Shown here piece after piece: positions 26,546 to 35,234 of a DNA stretch of 64,000 bases. A program made the position numbers and the translations under genes. The stretch's first letter is position 1, and every line of letters starts with the position of its first letter. The DNA comes from Bradyrhizobium amphicarpaeae (GTDB taxonomy: Bacteria > Pseudomonadota > Alphaproteobacteria > Rhizobiales > Xanthobacteraceae). The stretch spans positions 806,001 to 870,000 of the forward strand of contig NZ_CP029426.2 of the NCBI RefSeq assembly GCF_002266435.3, written 5' to 3'. The notes under the pieces are model-generated. The model did not search any database, was not told where the DNA came from, and worked only from the letters and a program-made list of their open reading frames with translations.

Positions 26546-27294
26546 ACCAGCCTGCGCGCAAGCCCCGCGTGGCCGGCTTCGCGCTGTTCACGCTGTTCCT
26601 CGCGGCCGTCTTCGTCGCGCTCGGTGCCTGGCAATTGCAGCGCCGGACCGCAAAGCACGCGCTGGTCGCAGCCCTCACCGAGCGCCTCGCAGACGTGCCC
26701 ATCGCGCTGCCGCCGCCTTCGCAATGGGCCGCACTCAATCCCGCGCGCGACGAATTCCGCCGTGTCAGCTTCACCGCGACCTACGCGGCCCTGCCGGATG
26801 CGATGGTTTATTCCTCGGGCTCCGCGGTGCGCAAGGACGCCTCCGGCCCCGGCACCTGGGCGTTCCTGCCGGCGCGACTTCCCGGCGGCGAGACGGTCGT
26901 GATCGATGCGGGCTTCGTCGAGAACACGATGCAGGATCGCAGCGTCGAGGATCGCGCGGTGAAGAAGCTCGTCACCGGACAGCCAGTCGCGCTCACCGGT
27001 TATCTGCGCTTTCCCGAGCCGCCCGGCTGGCTGACGCCGGCGGAGAACCGCGACAAGCGGCTCTGGTTCGTGCGCGATCATCCGGCGATCGCAAACGCGC
27101 TCGGCTGGGGCACGGTCGCACCGTTTTATGTCGACCTCGAGCAGCCCGCGCCCGAGAACGGCATTCCGCGCCCGGGGCCGCTCGACGTGCATCTGAAGGA
27201 CGATCACCTGCAATACGCCGTCACCTGGTTCATGCTCGCAGGCGCCGTGCTGATCGCCTTCGCCGTGTGGGCACGAGGCCGGCGGCAGAGCTGA
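26542..27294 (+). CDS. surf1: SURF1 family oxidase assembly protein
   Basis: A 250-residue protein with the SURF1 topology: an N-terminal helix (about 10-30), a soluble periplasmic domain and a C-terminal helix (about 225-245). Signature blocks are ALGAWQLQRRTAKHAL, FRRVSFTATY, DAGFVENTMQD, GYLRFPEPPGW and HLQYAVTWFMLAGAVL. SURF1 assists haem a insertion into CoxA. It is translationally coupled to DUF983. Confidence 0.93.
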   Translation: MNQPARKPRVAGFALFTLFLAAVFVALGAWQLQRRTAKHALVAALTERLADVPIALPPPSQWAALNPARDEFRRVSFTATYAALPDAMVYSSGSAVRKDASGPGTWAFLPARLPGGETVVIDAGFVENTMQDRSVEDRAVKKLVTGQPVALTGYLRFPEPPGWLTPAENRDKRLWFVRDHPAIANALGWGTVAPFYVDLEQPAPENGIPRPGPLDVHLKDDHLQYAVTWFMLAGAVLIAFAVWARGRRQS

Positions 27295-27411
27295 ACTCGT
27301 CCGTAGATTCCCCGAGGGAACCCGGTATCGCACGGGGTTTACCATTCAGCACACATTCACGAGTGTGGTCCTAAGCCGCGACCGATTTTCCGCGGCAGAC
27401 AGGATTGCGGC

Positions 27412-27777
27412 GTGAGTGATTTCGACCAGATGGGAATTGTCGTCGATTGGGTGGACGCCTGCCGGAAGGGCGACCTTAGGACGTTGCTCGACCTCTATGC
27501 GGACGACGCCCAGGTCGAATGCACCTGCAACGGCGCGCAGAGTTATCGCGGCCGCAGCGAGCTCGAGGCCTATTGGGGCCCGCGGCTCACCGCATTCTCC
27601 TCGGCGGGCTTCGGCCTTGAGGAGATCAATCCCGTGCCGAACGGCGTTGATCTCGAATATTCCGTCGCGGGCTCACTGCGCATTCACGCCTCGTTTCGCT
27701 TCAGTGCGGAAGGCAAGATCGACAGAACTCTGTGCGAGCCGGCGCGACAGAACGCGCACAAGGGCTGCGTGTGTTAG
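27412..27777 (+). CDS. NTF2/SnoaL-like domain protein
   Basis: A 121-residue protein from a GTG start: MGIVVDWVDACRKGDLRTLL, then LYADDAQVECTCNGAQSYRG, SELEAYWGPRL and IHASFRFSAEGKIDRT. This is the ketosteroid-isomerase-like cone fold. Five cysteines, four of them in two short motifs (ECTC and CVC at the very end), are unusual for the fold and might bind metal or form disulfides. Its last codons overlap by 4 nt the 3' end of the convergent histidine kinase. No pathway can be assigned. Confidence 0.75.
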   Translation: MSDFDQMGIVVDWVDACRKGDLRTLLDLYADDAQVECTCNGAQSYRGRSELEAYWGPRLTAFSSAGFGLEEINPVPNGVDLEYSVAGSLRIHASFRFSAEGKIDRTLCEPARQNAHKGCVC

Positions 27778-29135
27778 GGCAGGGCTGATGGGTCGTGCGC
27801 ATCTCCGATGGGCAGGCGGCAGCGCACATAGGTTCGTCCGTCCGCGCGCAGCAGTGACAGCGATCCGCTGAGCGCGCGTGCGCGCTCGTGCATGCCGGTC
27901 AGGCCGCGGCCGAAGACGTTGTCGGCGGGAAAGCCGCCGCCGTCGTCGGAGATCTCGATCGCGAGCATATCACCGGTGACGGCCGCCTTCACATCCACGC
28001 TGCTCGCTTCGGCATGGCGCAATACGTTGGTCAGCGCCTCCTGGATCACGCGATAGACCGTTTGCGCGAGCGGCCCGTCGACGCCATTGAGGTCGGAACC
28101 GATCGTGTCCGTCAGGACGATATGCGGTGCCTGCTTGCGAAAGTTCTGGAGCAGCGTCTGCACGCTGGTCTCCAGCCCCAGATCCTCGATGTAGAGCGGC
28201 CGCAGCCGGTCGAGGATGCGGCGGTTGGTCTGCTGGAGCGCTTCGACCGATTGCAGCATCTGCTCGGCCGGATTGCCGAGATTTCCCGCCTGCGGTGCGG
28301 CGTCGACCAGTGCGATCGTACTGGCGCGGATGCTGAACAGCAGCGGCCCGAGCTCGTCGTGCAATTCGCGGGCGAGATCGCGCCGCTCGTCGTCCTGCAG
28401 CGACACCAGGCGGTGCATCAGATTGCGATTGTCCTGGCTGAGTTGCGCCAGCGTTGCCGCCAAGGCATTTGCTTCCTCACAGCTTTGCCGGATTTCGGGC
28501 GGTCCTCCCACCGGGATCGGAGTTGCGTAATCGCCGCGCCGGATGCGGGTGAGCCCGCTGCCGAGATGTTGCAACGGCCGCAAGGCCGAACCGGCGAAGA
28601 GATAGGCAATGGTACCGGTAAGCAGCATCAGCGCGGCGACGAGGCTGGCCAGCGCGAGGAAGCCGATCCACTTCTCGAACAGGTCGGCGGAGAGGTCCGG
28701 GAGGAACACGAGATTGCCTACATGCTTGCCGTCAATCACGACAGGCGAGGCACTATCCATGTCCGGTATGGTCAACAGGTTGACGAACCAGCCTGGAACC
28801 AATTTCAGGTTGCGAATGTCCTCCCTCGGGGAGGGCAACGGACCCTCTTCGACACGACGGAATTGAATATTGGAGGACGTGTCCAGCAACTGGACGAAGG
28901 CATCCAGCGTCTTCTGCGGATTGTCCGAGGCGCTCAGCGTGTTGTTGAGCGCGGCGGCGACGATCCCGGTGGAGCGTCGCGCCGGCTCGCTTTCATCGGC
29001 CAGCTGAATTGTTGCAAAAAGCTGCAACAATATACCGCCCAGGATCAGCGCGACGAGAAAGCTCGCGCCGAGCGGAAGAAACAGTTGCGTTCTGAACGAG
29101 AGTCGTTGCCACATTAGGTCAATTCTAACGCGCAT
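27774..29135 (-). CDS. NarL-type sensor histidine kinase
   Basis: A 453-residue membrane kinase: helix 1 at about 15-40, a periplasmic sensor of about 115 residues, helix 2 at about 156-182, a HAMP segment, then the HisKA_3 dimerisation box with phospho-acceptor His259 (DDERRDLARELHDELGPLLF) and an HATPase domain (VIQEALTNVLRHAEA N-box; ISDDGGGFP). The partner is almost certainly the LuxR-type regulator at 29201, which is divergent with starts 65 nt apart. The signal is unknown. A second ATG at 29114 (MWQRLSF) is possible. Confidence 0.9.
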   Translation of the reverse strand: MRVRIDLMWQRLSFRTQLFLPLGASFLVALILGGILLQLFATIQLADESEPARRSTGIVAAALNNTLSASDNPQKTLDAFVQLLDTSSNIQFRRVEEGPLPSPREDIRNLKLVPGWFVNLLTIPDMDSASPVVIDGKHVGNLVFLPDLSADLFEKWIGFLALASLVAALMLLTGTIAYLFAGSALRPLQHLGSGLTRIRRGDYATPIPVGGPPEIRQSCEEANALAATLAQLSQDNRNLMHRLVSLQDDERRDLARELHDELGPLLFSIRASTIALVDAAPQAGNLGNPAEQMLQSVEALQQTNRRILDRLRPLYIEDLGLETSVQTLLQNFRKQAPHIVLTDTIGSDLNGVDGPLAQTVYRVIQEALTNVLRHAEASSVDVKAAVTGDMLAIEISDDGGGFPADNVFGRGLTGMHERARALSGSLSLLRADGRTYVRCRLPIGDAHDPSALP

Positions 29136-29200
29136 CGGCGGGATTTGCTCTTTCCATTTGTTCCCGCCGGTCTATGAGTCGAAAAACAAGAGAGTGCGCG

Positions 29201-29845
29201 ATGCAAGATACTGCCAAACCGGGGACCCGGGTCCTGATTGTCGACGACCATCCCGTGGTGCTGTCCGGTTGCCGCACCCTGTTCGCTTCGGACCATTCGA
29301 TCCGTATCGATGAGGCGACCGACGCCAAATCCGGCCATCGCGCCTATGTCAGCAAGCGGCCCGATGTCACCGTGATCGACATCAGCCTGCCCGACGTCTC
29401 CGGCTTCGAGTTGATGCGACGCATCCGCAAGGACGATCCCGACGCCAAGATCATCATGTTCAGCATGAATGACGATCCGGCCTTCGTGGTGCGGGCGGTT
29501 GAGCTCGGGGCGCAGGGCTACGTCTCCAAGGGCGACGATCCCCGGATCCTGCTGAAAGCGGTGCGCAAGGTGGTGGCGGGCGACAATTTCATCTCACCGC
29601 AACTCGCGGAAGCCGTGACGTTCTCCGGCGCGGCGATCAAGGCCAACCCGGCCTCGCAGATGACGCCGCGGGAACTCGAAATTCTCCGCCTGCTCGGACG
29701 CGGCGACAAGATCGTCGAAGTCGCCGAGGCACTCGGCATCTCCTACAAGACCGTCGCCAACACCACGTCCCTGCTCAAGCAGAAGCTGGGGGCCAAGAAC
29801 CATTCCGACCTGATCAGGATCGCGGTCGAAATCGGGATGAACTGA
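29201..29845 (+). CDS. NarL/LuxR-type response regulator
   Basis: A 214-residue regulator. The receiver domain has acidic residues in VLIVDDHPVVLSG, the phospho-acceptor Asp60 in VTVIDISLPDVSGFEL and the conserved Lys in GYVSKGD. The C-terminal LuxR helix-turn-helix (about 150-210) reads MTPRELEILRLLGRGDKIVEVAEALGISYKTVANTTSLL. It is divergent from its presumed kinase. An in-frame ATG at 29174 would add nine residues. Confidence 0.9.
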   Translation: MQDTAKPGTRVLIVDDHPVVLSGCRTLFASDHSIRIDEATDAKSGHRAYVSKRPDVTVIDISLPDVSGFELMRRIRKDDPDAKIIMFSMNDDPAFVVRAVELGAQGYVSKGDDPRILLKAVRKVVAGDNFISPQLAEAVTFSGAAIKANPASQMTPRELEILRLLGRGDKIVEVAEALGISYKTVANTTSLLKQKLGAKNHSDLIRIAVEIGMN

Positions 29846-29892
29846 ATCTACATTTGCTCGCCCGCGCGTTTCCCGGGGCTGACACCCGCGCA

Positions 29893-29926
29893 CCGAACCG
29901 GCTGCTCCAGGACGCAGCCGGTTCGG
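29893..29926 (+). terminator. Terminator-like hairpin after the response regulator
   Basis: A perfect 13-bp stem (CCGAACCGGCTGC / GCAGCCGGTTCGG) with an 8-nt loop, 48 nt past the response-regulator stop. No T-run follows, so termination is likely but not assured. Confidence 0.6.
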
Positions 29927-30141
29927 CGCGGATTGATGTCGGCGCGCAGCCGGGCAATGCATGAACATCGCCGACACCCGTCCGCCGGCCCAGCGGGGAG
30001 CGCCGAGATGCGTTCCGCGACACGTCGAGGCTTCAGGAAAAAGTGGCAAATCTTTCAAGTTTTCTCCCAGTGTTAGGCTCGCTCAAACTCGATTTGGTCG
30101 GGAAAACCTGGAACATTCTGGCACGCTCGTCGTTTTCGCCC

Positions 30142-30281
30142 TTGACGGTTTCGTGACGGGCGACGCAAGGTTGCGGGAACAGTTTTCGACGGGTCGGCGA
30201 CCCGGACGAGGAAACCGGTCTGCACACAATAACGACAGACCTTCCAAGAGGAGGGCTGCGGCATCGCCGCAGCCCTTTTTC
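30142..30281 (+). ncRNA. Candidate small RNA ending in a strong terminator
   Basis: Within the 582-bp gap before thrC, a textbook rho-independent terminator lies at 30254-30281 (10-bp stem GGGCTGCGGC / GCCGCAGCCC, loop ATC, five Ts) although no convincing gene precedes it. TTGACG at 30142-30147 is the best -35 candidate upstream; the matching -10 is poor, so the 5' end is a guess. A transcript of roughly 90-110 nt would result. Alternatively it could terminate a minor upstream transcript or a short leader ORF. The remainder of the gap (29927-30141, 30282-30427) shows nothing clear. Confidence 0.35.
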
Positions 30282-30427
30282 GTTGGACCGGGCAGAGGCG
30301 GGAAGCGGTTTCCTGATGCCGCAAAACACTTTATGGTGGCCCAAAGCCTCTGGCTGTTGACAAGTAATTTCGTAAAATCAAAGGCTTAGCAAGTGGGCTC
30401 AGGTCCGGTCGGCCTTTGGAGGGCAGT

Positions 30428-31846
30428 TTGACTCGTTATATCTCGACCCGGGGCGAGGCCCCCGAACTCGGCTTCTGCGACGTGATGCTGACCGGGCTTG
30501 CCCGCGACGGCGGCCTGTACGTGCCGACCATCTGGCCGCAGCTCTCCACGGAAGCCATCGCCGGATTCTTCGGCCGCCCCTATTGGGAGGTCGCGGTCGA
30601 CGTGATCCGTCCGTTTGTCGGCGGCGAGATTTCGGATGCCGAACTCGGCCGCATGGCGAACGAGGCCTATGCAACCTTCCGCCATCCGGCGGTGGTGCCG
30701 CTGCGCCAGATGTCGCCGCACCAGTTCGTGCTGGAGCTGTTCCACGGTCCGACGCTCGCCTTCAAGGACGTGGCGATGCAGCTGATCTCGCGGCTGATGG
30801 ACCATGTGCTCGCCAAGCGTGGCCAGCGCACCACCATCGTGGTCGCCACATCAGGCGACACCGGCGGCGCCGCGGTCGACGCCTTCGCAGGGCTCGAGAA
30901 TGTCGACCTCATCGTGCTGTTTCCGCACGGCCGCATCTCCGAGGTGCAGCAGCGCATGATGACGACGACGGGCGCGGCCAATGTCCACGCGCTCGCCATC
31001 GAAGGCAATTTCGACGACTGCCAGGCGCTGGTGAAGGGGATGTTCAACAACCATCGCTTTCGCGACGCGACCTCGCTGTCGGGCGTCAATTCGATCAACT
31101 GGGCGCGCATCGTCGCCCAGGTGGTCTATTATTTCACCTCCGCCGTCGCAGTCGGCGCACCGGCGCGCGCGGTGGATTTCGTCGTGCCGACCGGCAATTT
31201 CGGCGACATCTTCGCCGGCTATGTCGCCAAGCGGATGGGGCTGCCGGTGCGGACCCTGCGCATCGCCGCCAACGTCAACGACATCCTGGCGCGCACGCTG
31301 AAGACGGGGATCTACGAGGTGCGCGAGGTGCATGCGACGGCATCGCCCTCGATGGACATCCAGATCTCGTCGAATTTCGAAAGGCTGCTGTTCGATGCCG
31401 GCAAGCGCGACGCGGCCGGCGTGCGCCGCCTGATGGATTCGCTGAAGCAATCCGGACGTTTCGTGCTTCCGGATGCGATGCTGGCCGCGATCCGCGAGGA
31501 GTTCGACGCCGGGCGCGCCGACGAGACCGAGACCGCGGCTGCGATCCGCGCCGGCTGGCGCGAGGCAGGCGAACTGATCGATCCCCATACGGCGGTGGCG
31601 CTCGCCGTCGCCGACCGCGACATCACCAACACGCGGGTGCCGAGCATCGTGCTCTCCACTGCCCATCCGGCCAAATTCCCCGATGCCGTCGAAGCGGCGT
31701 GCGGCCAGCGGCCGCAACTGCCGGCCTGGCTCGACGGATTGATGACCAAATCCGAACACATGAAGGTGATGAAGAACGATCAGGGCGAGGTCGAGCGGTT
31801 CGTGCTGTCGGTCAGCCGCGCCGCAAAGCAAGGAGTTGCCGGATGA
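30428..31846 (+). CDS. thrC: Threonine synthase
   Basis: A 472-residue PLP enzyme converting O-phosphohomoserine to threonine. The PLP-binding lysine is Lys113 in LFHGPTLAFKDVAMQLI; further blocks are ATSGDTGGAAVDAF, FPHGRISEVQQRMMTT, SLSGVNSINWARI and VPTGNFGDIFAGYVAKRMG. The TTG start at 30428 is preceded by GGAGGGCAG and gives the typical MTRYISTRG opening. The stop overlaps the M16 peptidase start (ATGA), a pairing I recognise from related alphaproteobacteria. Confidence 0.95.
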   Translation: MTRYISTRGEAPELGFCDVMLTGLARDGGLYVPTIWPQLSTEAIAGFFGRPYWEVAVDVIRPFVGGEISDAELGRMANEAYATFRHPAVVPLRQMSPHQFVLELFHGPTLAFKDVAMQLISRLMDHVLAKRGQRTTIVVATSGDTGGAAVDAFAGLENVDLIVLFPHGRISEVQQRMMTTTGAANVHALAIEGNFDDCQALVKGMFNNHRFRDATSLSGVNSINWARIVAQVVYYFTSAVAVGAPARAVDFVVPTGNFGDIFAGYVAKRMGLPVRTLRIAANVNDILARTLKTGIYEVREVHATASPSMDIQISSNFERLLFDAGKRDAAGVRRLMDSLKQSGRFVLPDAMLAAIREEFDAGRADETETAAAIRAGWREAGELIDPHTAVALAVADRDITNTRVPSIVLSTAHPAKFPDAVEAACGQRPQLPAWLDGLMTKSEHMKVMKNDQGEVERFVLSVSRAAKQGVAG

Positions 31847-33132
31847 GCGTCGAGATTTCCAAGCTTGCGTCCGGCCTGACCGTCGTCACCGACAAGATGC
31901 CCCATCTGGAGACTGCGGCGCTCGGCGTCTGGGCCGGCGTCGGCGGACGCGACGAGAAGCCGAACGAGCACGGCATCTCGCATCTGCTCGAGCACATGGC
32001 ATTCAAGGGCACGACCAAGCGCTCTTCGCGCGAGATCGTCGAGGAGATCGAGGCGGTCGGCGGCGACCTCAATGCCGGCACCTCGACCGAGACCACGTCC
32101 TATTACGCGCGGGTGCTGAGGGCCGACGTGCCGCTGGCGCTCGACGTGCTCGCCGACATCCTCGCCAATCCCGCCTTCGAGCCCGATGAGCTCGAACGCG
32201 AGAAGAACGTCATCGTGCAGGAGATCGGTGCCGCGCAGGACACGCCCGACGACGTCGTGTTCGAGCACCTCAACGAGCTCTGCTATCCCGACCAGCCGAT
32301 GGGCCGTTCGCTGCTCGGCACCGCCAAGACGCTGCGCGCCTTCAATCGCGATTCGCTGTGCGACTATCTCTCGACGCATTATCGCGGGCCCGACATGGTG
32401 GTGGCCGCGGCCGGCGCGGTCGATCACAAGCAGGTGGTCGCCGAGGTCGAGAAGCGCTTCGCAAGTTTTGAGGGAACGCCGGGTCCCAAACCGCAGGCGG
32501 CTATGTTCGGCAAGGGCGGTACCAAGGTGGTGCATCGCGAGCTCGAGCAGGCGCATCTGACGCTGGCGCTCGAGGGCGTGCCGCAGAACGATCTGTCGCT
32601 GTTCTCGCTCCAGGTCTTCACCAACATCCTCGGCGGCGGAATGTCGTCGCGCCTGTTCCAGGAGGTCCGCGAGAAGCGCGGCCTCTGCTACTCCATCTAT
32701 TCGTTCCACGCGCCCTATACCGACACCGGCTTCTTCGGCCTCTACACCGGCACCGACCCGGCCGATGCGCCGGAGATGATGGAGGTCGTGGTCGACATCA
32801 TGAATGATTCGGTGGAGACGCTGACCGAGGCCGAGATCGCGCGGGCCAAGGCGCAGATGAAGGCCGGCCTCTTGATGGCGCTGGAGAGCTGCTCGTCCCG
32901 CGCCGAGCAGCTGGCACGCCACGTGCTGGCCTATGGCCGGCCGCAGACGGTCGAGGAGCTGGTGGGCCGGATCGATGCCGTCAGCGTCGAATCGACCCGG
33001 GATGCTGCGCGTGCGCTGCTGTCGCGCAGCCGGCCTGCGGTTGTCGCATTAGGCAGTGGCAGGGGTCTGGACACGGCGGTGTCTTTTGCGGAAGGATTGA
33101 CGCGGGCACGTGCCAAGGCGCGGCTGCATTAG
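31843..33132 (+). CDS. M16 family zinc peptidase (mitochondrial processing peptidase-like)
   Basis: A 429-residue pitrilysin/M16B protease. The inverted zinc motif HxxEH is at His47-Leu-Leu-Glu50-His51 (ISHLLEHMAFKG), with the distal glutamate region ELEREKNVIVQEIGAAQD near 120-140. The C-terminal half carries the companion fold with GGGMSSRLFQEVREKRGLCYS. It resembles the beta subunit of mitochondrial processing peptidase. Start and ribosome-binding site (AAGGAG) lie inside the thrC 3' end. The physiological substrate is unknown. Confidence 0.93.
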   Translation: MSVEISKLASGLTVVTDKMPHLETAALGVWAGVGGRDEKPNEHGISHLLEHMAFKGTTKRSSREIVEEIEAVGGDLNAGTSTETTSYYARVLRADVPLALDVLADILANPAFEPDELEREKNVIVQEIGAAQDTPDDVVFEHLNELCYPDQPMGRSLLGTAKTLRAFNRDSLCDYLSTHYRGPDMVVAAAGAVDHKQVVAEVEKRFASFEGTPGPKPQAAMFGKGGTKVVHRELEQAHLTLALEGVPQNDLSLFSLQVFTNILGGGMSSRLFQEVREKRGLCYSIYSFHAPYTDTGFFGLYTGTDPADAPEMMEVVVDIMNDSVETLTEAEIARAKAQMKAGLLMALESCSSRAEQLARHVLAYGRPQTVEELVGRIDAVSVESTRDAARALLSRSRPAVVALGSGRGLDTAVSFAEGLTRARAKARLH

Positions 33133-33171
33133 GAGTCGCGTGCGGGCCGAGCTGCCCCGGGAAGCATCACC

Positions 33172-33759
33172 ATGGCCCTCTTTCGCCTGCCGTCCAGTGG
33201 ACCCGCCGCCCTCGCGCCGCGCGGCAACGGGCTGTTGCTGCGCGCGCCGCAGATGTCGGACTTCCTGCAATGGGCGCATTTGCGCGAAACCAGCCGCGAT
33301 TACCTGACCCCCTGGGAGCCGATCTGGCCGTCGGATGACCTGACCCGCTCCGGCTTCCGCCGCCGACTGCGCCGCTATTCCGAGGACATTTCCGCGGACC
33401 GTTCCTATCCCTTTCTGGTCTTCCGCGAGCTCGATGGCGCCATGGTCGGCGGCATCACGCTGGCCAATGTCAGGCGCGGCATCGTGCAGGCCGGCACCAT
33501 CGGCTATTGGGTCGGGCAACCCCATGCCCATCGCGGCTACATGACGGCGGCGCTCCGGGTGCTGCTCCCGACGCTGTTCGGCGAGCTCAATCTGCACCGG
33601 GTGGAGGCCGCCTGCATCCCCACCAATGCGCCGTCGATCCGGGTGCTGGAGAAGTGCGGTTTCTCCCGCGAGGGCCTGGCGCGGCGCTATCTCTGCATCA
33701 ACGGGGTCTGGCAGGATCATCTGCTGTTTGGCCTGCTGCATGAGGACTTCCGCGGCTGA
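33172..33759 (+). CDS. GNAT N-acetyltransferase, RimJ/RimL type
   Basis: A 195-residue acetyltransferase with the GNAT fold: LLLRAPQMSDFLQWAHLRE, VGGITLANVRRGIVQAGTIG, the acetyl-CoA loop near YWVGQPHAHRGYMTAALRVL, and NLHRVEAACIPTNAPSIRVLEKCGFSREG. This is the RimJ subgroup that modifies protein N-termini such as ribosomal S5, though the true substrate cannot be read. It lies 39 nt after the M16 gene and probably shares its transcript. Confidence 0.88.
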   Translation: MALFRLPSSGPAALAPRGNGLLLRAPQMSDFLQWAHLRETSRDYLTPWEPIWPSDDLTRSGFRRRLRRYSEDISADRSYPFLVFRELDGAMVGGITLANVRRGIVQAGTIGYWVGQPHAHRGYMTAALRVLLPTLFGELNLHRVEAACIPTNAPSIRVLEKCGFSREGLARRYLCINGVWQDHLLFGLLHEDFRG

Positions 33760-33882
33760 GCCGCTCGATTGATGTGGCCAAATCCCCCTTTTTGCTGCCT
33801 TGGGTTCGCCGATTTTGGCGATATAACCCCGCATGTCCTGGCCGGTGATCGGCCGGGATCTTGTCATGGAGTACGGGCTTTG

Positions 33883-34533
33883 GTGGTGAAGCAGCTTCGG
33901 TCATCGGGGAATGTGCTGCGGCGGGTGCCGGCGATCGCGCTTGTCTTGTCGATGTCGTTCGCGGCGGCTTCGCCGGCGGCCGCCCAGTCCTTGACCGACC
34001 GCTTCAAGAACCTGTTCGGCGGCAAGTCGGATGAGCCGGCACCCCCCAAGCCCGCCCCCGCGCCTGGTCAGCCGGCGGAAGACGACCTCGATTGCCCGCA
34101 GGTGACAGTGCGCGCCGGCGCATCGACCTACGCGGTTGGGGTGACCGGCAAGCCGGCCGTCGGCAACGAGATCCGCTTCCAGGCCTCGATCACCAAGATG
34201 GCGCGCGAATGCGCCCGCAGCGGCGCCGGCATCACGGCCCGGATCGGAATCCAGGGCCGCGTCATCGCCGGTCCCGCCGGCGCGCCCTCCACCGTCGAGG
34301 TCCCCTTGCGTGTCGCGGTGGTGCAGGGCGGTGTCGGCGAGAAAGTGATCGCCTCGAAGGCTTACCGGACCACGGTCGAGATGACGGATGGCGGCAGCGT
34401 GCCGTTCTCCTTCATCGTCGAGGATCTGTCTTATCCGACGCCCTCGGCCGCGGTTGCCGATTCCTATGTCTTCTATGTCGGCTTCGACCCGCAGGCGCTC
34501 TCGCCCGAGCCGAAGGGGCGGAAGAAGAAGTAG
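33883..34533 (+). CDS. Exported protein of unknown function
   Basis: A 216-residue protein not matched to a characterised family. It has a signal peptide (VLRRVPAIALVLSMSFAAAS, cleavage near AAAQS), a short Pro/Ala-rich linker (residues about 50-65) and a compact domain beginning DDLDCPQVTVRAGASTYAVG, with a second Cys at ECARSG, ending VADSYVFYVGFDP and a basic RKKK tail. The two cysteines probably form a disulfide in the periplasm. Starts TTG 33880, GTG 33883 and GTG 33886 are all possible, with GGAG at 33868-33871. Confidence 0.75.
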   Translation: MVKQLRSSGNVLRRVPAIALVLSMSFAAASPAAAQSLTDRFKNLFGGKSDEPAPPKPAPAPGQPAEDDLDCPQVTVRAGASTYAVGVTGKPAVGNEIRFQASITKMARECARSGAGITARIGIQGRVIAGPAGAPSTVEVPLRVAVVQGGVGEKVIASKAYRTTVEMTDGGSVPFSFIVEDLSYPTPSAAVADSYVFYVGFDPQALSPEPKGRKKK

Positions 34534-34558
34534 GCGAGGTCTTGCGGCAAGCTGAGCT

Positions 34559-34654
34559 GTCATTGCCCGCGAAGGCGGGCAATCCAGTATGCCAGAGGCC
34601 GCAGTGCTTGAACCGAGAAGCCTCGGCGTACTGGATCACCCGCCTTCGCGGGTG
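34559..34654. repeat. Palindromic repeat of the CCCGCGAAGGCGGG type
   Basis: Outer arms CCCGCGAAGGCGGG (34566-34579) and CCCGCCTTCGCGGG (34639-34652) are perfect complements, continued inward by AATCCAGTATGCC against GGCGTACTGGAT. It lies between the exported-protein gene and the Fo operon, which converge here. Confidence 0.8.
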
Positions 34655-34692
34655 CTGACGCCGCGATCGTGGATGCTGTTACCCGACAAATA

Positions 34693-34723
34693 AAAAAGCC
34701 GGCGCTCATCGCGCCGGCTTTTT
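34693..34723. terminator. Bidirectional terminator at the end of the Fo operon
   Basis: A perfect 13-bp stem (AAAAAGCCGGCGC / GCGCCGGCTTTTT) with a 5-nt loop, giving a T-run on either strand. It lies 20 nt beyond the atpF stop and serves the minus-strand Fo operon. Confidence 0.88.
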
Positions 34724-34743
34724 GATTGGTGAAGGGGAGGCCT

Positions 34744-35229
34744 TCAGTTCAGCTTTTGCCGGACCTCGGTGATGCCCTTGGCGAGCAGGTCGTCGGCGAC
34801 CGAGCCCTTGACCGACTGCGACAGGATGGTCGAGGCGGCCTGGACGGCGGCTTCCGCGGCTGCGGCGCGGACATCGGCGACAGCCTGGGCCTCGGCGAGC
34901 GCGATCTTGCTTTCCGCGGTCTTGGTGCGGCGGGCGACGAAGTCTTCCATCTTCGCCTTGGCCTCGGTCGCGATGCGCTCGGCTTCGGCCTTGGCGTTGG
35001 CGATGATGTCGGCAGCTTCGCGCTCGGCCGTGGCACTGCGCGCCTTGTAGTCGGCGAGCACCTTGGCCGCTTCCTGCTTGAGGCGCGTCGCGTCGTCGAG
35101 CTCGGCCTTGATGCGGGCGGCACGATGGTCCAGCGCAGCCATCGCTTTCTTGAAGACCCCGAGATAGCCGAACAGGACCATCAGGATCACGAAGGCGATG
35201 GCGACCCAGGTTTCAGGATCGAAGAACAT
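34744..35229 (-). CDS. atpF: F0F1 ATP synthase subunit b
   Basis: A 161-residue stator subunit: one N-terminal helix (about 8-28, [20 protein letters not shown]), then a long charged Ala/Glu/Lys coiled coil ([20 protein letters not shown] ... [20 protein letters not shown]) and a C-terminal dimerisation segment. It holds F1 against the Fo rotor. Last gene of atpI-atpB-atpE-b'-b, 5 nt after the b' gene. Confidence 0.95.
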   Translation of the reverse strand: MFFDPETWVAIAFVILMVLFGYLGVFKKAMAALDHRAARIKAELDDATRLKQEAAKVLADYKARSATAEREAADIIANAKAEAERIATEAKAKMEDFVARRTKTAESKIALAEAQAVADVRAAAAEAAVQAASTILSQSVKGSVADDLLAKGITEVRQKLN

Positions 35230-35234
35230 CTCGA

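Noticed and set aside
29893..29926. Considered as part of a dispersed repeat family
   Set aside because: Its CCGAACCGGCTGC arms match none of the other repeats in the window, and its position right after a stop codon fits a terminator better.
29961..30389. A 142-residue plus-strand frame in the gap before thrC
   Set aside because: It reads through a strong terminator hairpin, has no recognisable domain and no convincing ribosome-binding site.
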